In this document: one piece after another, positions 61,501 through 64,000 of the stretch
Numbering within the stretch: position 1 is the stretch's first letter
Layout of the letters: each line of letters starts with the position of its first letter
Origin: Paraburkholderia bannensis
GTDB lineage: Bacteria > Pseudomonadota > Gammaproteobacteria > Burkholderiales > Burkholderiaceae
Assembly: GCF_014200455.1 (NCBI RefSeq)
Contig: NZ_JACHBW010000007.1
Location: forward strand, 186,001 to 250,000
DNA: 64,000 bases
Reading direction: 5' to 3'
Program-made: the position numbers and the translations under genes
The notes under the pieces: generated by a model
Seen by the model: the letters and a program-made list of their open reading frames with translations, nothing else
Database searches by the model: none
Told to the model about the DNA's origin: nothing

Positions 61501-62569
61501 CGTCCGCGACCGGCGCGAACTTGTCATCGAGGATATAGGCTTGCGTGCCCGCAATAGCGTGACCGACCGGAATGGCGTCGCCGTGTGCGAGCGCTTCGCT
61601 GTTGCGCGCAATGCGGTAACAACACGAAAACGTGGTGTTTTCGGTGGGGCCGTAGCCGTTGATGACCTGTAGCCCGGCATGCGCCTCGATGACTTTGCGC
61701 ACATGGACGGGCGAGAGCACGTCGCCGCCCGTCAACACTTCCTTGAGCGGGCCAAACGCTTCGAGCCGGTAATCGGCGAGCGCGTTGAAGAGGCCTGCAG
61801 TGAACCACGCGCTGGTCGCGCCAAGCCGTGCGATTTCGGCTGCGATGGTGTCGAGCGACGGCTGCACGTCGTTGATGATGGCCGCGCAACCGCCATTGAG
61901 CAGCGGGCCCCAGATTTCCAGCGTGCTCGCGTCGAAGGCGAGCGGCGCGAGATTGAGAAAGCACGTCTGCGGCGACAGTTCAGTGAACGTCTGGTTGTGC
62001 ACGAGACGCAGGATCGCGCGGTGCGGAACGATCACGCCTTTGGGTTTGCCGGTCGAGCCGGACGTGTACATGATGTAGGCCGGGTCGTCGCGGCCGCTTG
62101 CATGGGACGCGGCAACTACCGCGGCTTGCGCCGAGGTCACGAGATCGTCGAGATCAATTAGGACTCCGTGGAGACTGTCGGCATGCGCGAGTTCGGCGCC
62201 TTGCGAGATCAGGAATCTGGGTGCGCAATCGGACACGATAAAATCGAGTTGCGCACGCGGATAGGCAGGATCGAGCGGAACGTATACCGCGCCCACGCGC
62301 AGGATCGCGAGGATCAGCGCCAGCGTGTCGCGGCTGCGCGGCACCATGATCGCGCAGCGATCGCCGGGCTGCAGCCCCCAATTGCGCAGAACGGTGGCGA
62401 GACGGGCGGAACGTTCGCCGAGATCGGCGTAACGCTCTTCGCCCGTCGCGTCGAGTACGGCGATTCGATCGCCATATTCCGCACGAATGACGTCGAAGCG
62501 CTCGACCACATTTGCAGCGTGGTCGGCGCCGCTTGTCACGCCCCCTGATATTTCATCTCGATGCGACAT
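52592..62569 (-). CDS. Hybrid NRPS/PKS megasynthase A-PCP-KS-AT-ACP-AMT-C-A-PCP
   Basis: 3,325 aa. A1 about 20-505; PCP1 Ser568; KS about 620-1050 (Cys801, HGTATPLGDPIE, KANVGHLD); AT about 1130-1430 (Ser1248 in GHSIGE, HAFH indicating malonyl-CoA); ACP Ser1581; Ala/Pro linker about 1612-1760; PLP aminotransferase about 1790-2200 (Lys2052 in YGKVVGGG); C about 2230-2640 (intact HHIICDG, H2365-H2366); A2 about 2680-3170; PCP2 Ser3260. Reading the A pockets on the GrsA positions gives DALWLGGTFK (near the Val code) and DILQLGLIWK (the classical Gly code). The logic is start amino acid, one malonyl extension, beta-transamination, then Gly. No KR, DH, E or MT domain. The ATG at 62569 follows GGGAG. 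Confidence 0.95.
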   Translation of the reverse strand: MSHRDEISGGVTSGADHAANVVERFDVIRAEYGDRIAVLDATGEERYADLGERSARLATVLRNWGLQPGDRCAIMVPRSRDTLALILAILRVGAVYVPLDPAYPRAQLDFIVSDCAPRFLISQGAELAHADSLHGVLIDLDDLVTSAQAAVVAASHASGRDDPAYIMYTSGSTGKPKGVIVPHRAILRLVHNQTFTELSPQTCFLNLAPLAFDASTLEIWGPLLNGGCAAIINDVQPSLDTIAAEIARLGATSAWFTAGLFNALADYRLEAFGPLKEVLTGGDVLSPVHVRKVIEAHAGLQVINGYGPTENTTFSCCYRIARNSEALAHGDAIPVGHAIAGTQAYILDDKFAPVADGEVGELVVGGDGVALGYLNRPELTAQKFVDDVFTPGAKLYRTGDLVRRRPDGAIAFLGRNDRQIKIAGKRIELDEIEHALRVAPGVADAAVAAFEGHSGKAIAGFVKADAASASTLLDALRAHLKAALPDYMMPAQLRVLPDFPLTPNGKIDRKALLALLDVPAASALNTVNTIATQTQDDDLAGKLAAVFEGLLGKTVERRANFFDLGLRSLDLMRAHAIIVRDVSAGIALVDLFRHPNVDALVTHLRATLSTQQCGAIERRRTTAGGAIAVIGMAGRFPGARNVAELWANLLAGRDCITHFDVSELEDSFDDDARREERYVKARPILSDVDRFDAGFFGMLAREAALTDPQQRLFLEIAWEAFEDAGYDPAAVAGAVGVFAGTSMNTYFLKHVLSDRSVIDEFTSQFQIGEYQKLVGAGDFVATRTAYKLGLKGPAISVQTACSTSLTAIGLAVENLRAGRCDMALAGGVSITFPQKRGYFYEEGGMGAPDGVCRPFDANAKGTVFGSGAGVVLLKRLEDAIADHDPISAVIRGVGMNNDGSDKVGFTAPSVDAQARAIAIAHAEADIDPATIGYVEAHGTATPLGDPIEFAGLVQAFRLGGVEGGQFCALGSAKANVGHLDAAAGVTGLIAASLALRDRTLPPLLHFQSPNPGIDAASSPFYFNATARAWDDGPTPRRAGVSSFGVGGTNVHVVLEEAPKRARVQANAQPALQLLPLSARSAGALERAKANLASHLAARPSISLGDVAATLQTGRRAFPHRAVIVADSLDQALAKLQKGAIEAQAPQATPPVVFMFPGQGAQYPGMGAALYRTEPVYREWIDKGALALEPQLGLDIRTLLLSDAPEGDDTPHPIRSTIYAQPALFLTEYALAQVWMARGIKPTAMIGHSIGELVAACVAEAIGFEDALRLIAQRGALMQAAEPGAMLVVRLPEAELRATLPEDVDLAAINAPSLCVVAGPFAAVEAFEATLKARDIEHRRLHTSHAFHSRMMSGVVEELAKVAGNLTFALPKIPYVSSVTGQWAASDRPVSGRYWASHCRDVVRFGDALATVTAQGKPLLLEIGPGRTLATFATQGLPKDRYQAAIASLPDFALRERELAVFAEATGRLWLNGITPDWTRLQSEDAQRIALPTYPFEPERHWIDAPATAASRPITTQAAAIAAPASLNAITDLPQTAMAQTAQIDRKPRLVAELASLLTEMSGEAPDTSNPDVTFWDLGYDSLFMGQVSRQLRRRYDVTISFRQIMSDYPTLPALAQFLDGALPPDPEPAAAPAPAPVEAAAAAAPAGATAATPVVTAVTASTAMTAMPAMPAMPATGDVQSVIRDQIAAMQSLMTRQLEVLQGVPLAVAQPVAPIAAIAAPAAAAAPAPVAVPVAAAAAAHAAGPEIKFEENRPTRFTAYKPGATNSAQMTDAQSAFIADLTTRYSAKTATSKSRTQSYRAVLADPRTASGFREEWKELVYPIVAQRSKGSKIWDVDGNEYIDLVNGYGQTAFGHTPDFVVDAVNAQMAEGFAIGPQSPLAGEVAQMFAEMTGHERVTFCNTGSEAVMAAMRLARTVTGKERVVCFDGDYHGQFDEVLVKPGSEAGVPRAFPLAPGIPNSSVGNMVVLPYARTESLEWIKANIDDIAAVLIEPVQSRHPNLRPKEFVQQLREVTAANESALIVDEVVTGFRVHPAGMQGYWGIKGDMATYGKVVGGGLPVGVLAGSAQYMDALDGGQWQFGDASVPEVPPTFFAGTFVRHPVVLAAMKAVLLHLKAAGPALQETLGARMEGLVQRINTHLEKVGIATRAESFSSWFYISFAGEDRLGSLFYAYMRYLGVHIMEGFPCFLTTSHSDEDIRKIGDAFVASIAALQGAGILGNATQPVAAEAVPPLTQAPLTEPQKEIWMSAQQSHAASLAFNESFTLELNGALNEAAFERAFAATVARHDALRAHFSRVGDTMFADPAARVPLEQIDLSGHADAHDQLAALIDAEAREVFDLTRAPLARAALVRLEAGKWAFVFTAHHIICDGWSINIILRDLQALYAAEVSGNAAELDEVQSFLAFAKAQDEAGVDKETRDFWMNLHREGAPQLDLPGDRARPEVKSFNGASTTRLLSADLLKQLKTAASKQGCSLFAALFGGAQVLFGSLAGRDDVVIAAPMAGQSQAGEALLVGHCVNFLPLRVKFDRAQPFAAHMKAVRDHLYDAGDRQNYTYGALVRDLGIKRDFSRLPLTDLQFNLEKVDSQLDMAGVSTRFAPNAKAYCNFDLFLNVIESAQGLRLDCDFNTDVYDEATIQRWLGHYETLLTAIARDADTPVAALPLLSDTEIRHLRDELNASQRAYELSQTAAALIAVQAHQTPDAIAVRDELASFTYRELDARANQIARRLVAAGIAPRERIAIAMERTAMTVAAMIGVWRAGCAYVPLDMTMPAARLHQILDGADIAAVLSDAQSRTVLEPLEHRVLELEALLAQHDDASVTLPQVHDADAAYVIFTSGSTGQPKGVEIPHRALSNFLLSMAQAPGFTAQDRIVAVTTFSFDISGLELFLPLVAGGQVFVAGHAEVRTGYELVARLKAQASTMLQATPSLWRMLLEAGFKAPQGFKILCGGEPLPRDLADDLLATGAEVWNLYGPTETTIWSAAARVQTGGPVVIGAPLANTQLHVLTDELRLAPQGVTGELWIGGEGLATGYFKRPDLTDAAFQTIAVEGAAPVRLYRTGDLAKRLADGSLQHLGRRDQQIKLRGFRIEIGDIEAALRKAPGVAAAAVALHSVAGHPRLVGYVVEASGGKTDLGEVAAHVATELPAYMVPTLWMTLGALPQTQNGKLDRKALPVPTADMVAAPARTAHPALKAVPQVAAPVEAQSAQSTQADEAIAKAPVAASEPAALTPTQATLVSIWADVLGLQQVGIDQPFFSLGADSLQLFRIVARVNESGLGVDARQLMKNVSIAQLAQSLDGAHVEELADAAAAARPSILNFKRRNAGGM
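57541..57590 (-). repeat. 9-bp tandem repeat in the ACP-aminotransferase linker
   Basis: On the plus strand GCGGGCATC recurs three times in tandem, followed by GCGGTCATC-type variants. It encodes the MTAMPAMPAMPA part of the Ala/Pro-rich linker. Copy number could vary without a frameshift. Confidence 0.7.
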
Positions 62570-62933
62570 TTGCCGGTCTCCCAATCGTTTTGATCGGCCA
62601 TCGGAATTTGCTGGATCGTCGATTCGTCGCCGTCAACGTGGTGGCTCGATGCACCTCGGCGAGTTCACGACAAAAAGAAAGCCCCGTTAATACACTGCCT
62701 ATGCGCACCCAGGTACCTGCTTCGGTGCGAAATATTCTGTAAGTCGAATTTAATTTTGCGCGGCGAGACTGTCCGTTCGCCGACGCACACACGAACGCCG
62801 CGGCAACACGACAACGCAGGTGGGGCGAGCAACGCGGGCGGCAGGCACGCGCGACGCCTCGTTGCCTTTGATGTTTCGGTGGCTTCTGTGCGTAGACGCA
62901 CAGATCGCAGGCTCCGAAATGAAGCGGCAGCGA
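62570..62933. other. Intergenic region, PPTase / NRPS
   Basis: 364 bp without a supported gene, AT-rich near 62680-62760. It probably carries the promoter and leader of the NRPS operon. A hairpin at 62704-62729 (CGCACC / GGTGCG) holds a CAGGTACCTG palindrome in its loop. I find no convincing -35/-10 pair. Confidence 0.5.
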
Positions 62934-63644
62934 TCAGTTCATGACGACGAGCGACCATTGCGCGTGCCGTGCCGCGACCGCGCCTGCCCAGTCCGACGCG
63001 CCCGTCAGCGCGCGAATGCGCCAATGCGCGGCTTCGATCGCGTCGCCTGCGACATGGCTCGGTGTGGTGTCGCCGCGTGTGCTGAGATCGAATTCGAAGT
63101 GATCGGGCGGCAAGATGAAGCCGGTGCCGAGTGCCTTGAGACAGGCTTCCTTGCGCGCCCAGGTTTCGAAGAAGACCGCTTGCCGCTGCCCATCGGCTAG
63201 CGCGGTGAATGTCGCGCGCTCGCGTGCGGAGAACACCTCGACCGGCATGCTTTCCTCGATCGGGCGAATGCACTCGATGTCGATGCCAATCTCAAGACTG
63301 TTTGAAACCGCGAGCGCCGCCATGTTTGCGCTGTGACTCAGGTTGAATTCAAGCGTCCAGCCTTCAGGCTGGTGCGTGCAAAACGGCTTGCCTTGCGGGC
63401 CATAACCGAGCGCAACCGCTTGCGGCGCACGAGTGAGGTAGTCGCCGAGCAAGCGCCGGAGTTCACCGCGTCCCGCGACGAAACGGCTGCGGTGCAGTTC
63501 GAAATGAAACGCGTTGGCGCGCTCGCGTTCTTGTGGCGACAACGTTTCCCAGTAGCGATCGAGTCGGCTTTTGCAGACATCGAGATTCCAACGCCAGATA
63601 TGCACTTCGTGCACAGCGGGTGGAGCGAGGGCAGAGGAAGACAT
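62934..63644 (-). CDS. 4'-phosphopantetheinyl transferase, Sfp type
   Basis: 236 aa. The Sfp/Gsp-type PPTase motifs are clear: LEFNLSHSANMAALAVS near 105, the metal-binding LEIGIDIECIRP near 127, and FFETWARKEACLKALGTGF near 165. It transfers phosphopantetheine from CoA to the serines of carrier domains, here presumably Ser568, Ser1581 and Ser3260 of the neighbouring synthase. The ATG at 63644 (MSSSALAPPAV) is preferred over a TTG 27 bp upstream. It is the first leftward gene of the biosynthetic cluster, 364 bp before the NRPS gene. Confidence 0.93.
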   Translation of the reverse strand: MSSSALAPPAVHEVHIWRWNLDVCKSRLDRYWETLSPQERERANAFHFELHRSRFVAGRGELRRLLGDYLTRAPQAVALGYGPQGKPFCTHQPEGWTLEFNLSHSANMAALAVSNSLEIGIDIECIRPIEESMPVEVFSARERATFTALADGQRQAVFFETWARKEACLKALGTGFILPPDHFEFDLSTRGDTTPSHVAGDAIEAAHWRIRALTGASDWAGAVAARHAQWSLVVMN

Positions 63645-64000
63645 TGAGAGCCTGAGATGGACTGGCGACAACGTGAGCGGATTCTACAAGCCGGGAACGC
63701 GTGTCCGGTGTGCGCCGGCGCGCTGTTTTCGCGCGATAGACATAGACATGAGTGACAGGCGGCGTTTGTGATTCAGGCGAACACGCTGCCTGCGTGCGCA
63801 AGGCGTCGACGTTCCGTCTGGAACTTGCGCTGAAATCGCGCCGTATTGTTGGGCAGCCCACGCAAGGGATGTGGACCTCGTTATACGATGGCGTAGAACG
63901 CTCGGGTGATCCTGCCGCGTGGGTCTTTAGCACGGCGCGTGCGTCCGGCCTTGCGGGCGCGATTGCATGGTCACGACGAACTACGCATCGCGTCGTCGTC
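63645..64000. other. Right-edge non-coding region
   Basis: 356 bp upstream of the PPTase gene. I see no supported gene; short frames are Arg-rich and unlike known proteins. On the minus strand, TAGAAT (63686-63681) could be a -10 box for the PPTase gene, without a good -35. Confidence 0.4.

Noticed and set aside
56153..61672. Very long plus-strand open frame (about 1,840 codons) opposite the NRPS/PKS
   Set aside because: It is a mirror of the high-GC codon pattern of the true minus-strand gene. Its translation is His/Arg/Ala-rich with no family resemblance, while the minus strand shows unbroken domains.
63645..64000. Open frames at the right edge
   Set aside because: Composition and lack of motifs suggest non-coding DNA; nothing could be supported.
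1..64000. Insertion sequences, prophage, attachment sites, tRNA or rRNA genes
   Set aside because: No transposase, integrase, terminal inverted repeats with target duplications, or cloverleaf sequences were seen. The less GC-rich patches (EPS leader, GT25, JmjC promoter) are noted but do not prove transfer.

Overview
The window is a GC-rich, densely coding chromosomal segment. Gene content and protein style point to a Burkholderiaceae member, most likely Paraburkholderia, Caballeronia or Burkholderia. The clues are xdhABC, tandem AspT antiporters with aspartate 4-decarboxylase, a BigR-type sulfide operon, several LysR regulators, a Wzx/Wzy exopolysaccharide locus and a large NRPS/PKS. This assignment is inference; no rRNA or tRNA gene was recognised.

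1-18 kb is mostly metabolism and transport. A LysR regulator diverges from aspT1-aspT2-aspD, a predicted aspartate/alanine exchange and decarboxylation module. A YhhS-type MFS exporter follows, then xdhA-xdhB-xdhC (xanthine dehydrogenase), in which the xdhC product lacks its usual N-terminal half. Next come a small secreted protein, a second LysR, a DsbA-like isomerase and a membrane-anchored TAXI-type binding protein.

18-29 kb holds a BON-domain protein, a TauE/SafE permease, RarD and a compact sulfide-detoxification locus. There, bigR, an SQR fused to a rhodanese-like domain, and tauE run leftward. A persulfide-dioxygenase-like MBL enzyme runs rightward from an overlapping, face-to-face promoter pair with a shared inverted repeat. 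An oxidoreductase, a 58-aa XapX protein, a host-attachment-type protein and an entericidin-like lipoprotein follow.

28-46 kb is an envelope and exopolysaccharide region. It contains a WecA/WbpL-like transferase, a GT2, a PslG-like secreted glycosidase, then a rightward operon: sugar-phosphate transferase, Wza, Wzc, GT4, GT4, Wzy-like, Wzx-like, GT2, GT25, GT4. The leader of this operon is packed with perfect inverted repeats.

46-64 kb, all leftward, looks like a biosynthetic cluster. It contains an Sfp-type phosphopantetheinyl transferase; a 3,325-aa A-PCP-KS-AT-ACP-aminotransferase-C-A-PCP assembly line; a C-TE protein whose condensation domain lacks the catalytic His; a membrane-anchored SGNH hydrolase; and three tandem JmjC/cupin-like putative Fe(II)/2-oxoglutarate oxygenases. 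Adenylation-pocket reading suggests a Val-like starter, one malonyl extension converted to a beta-amino unit, and Gly. I do not recognise this as a described product, and it is the best candidate here for an undescribed system.
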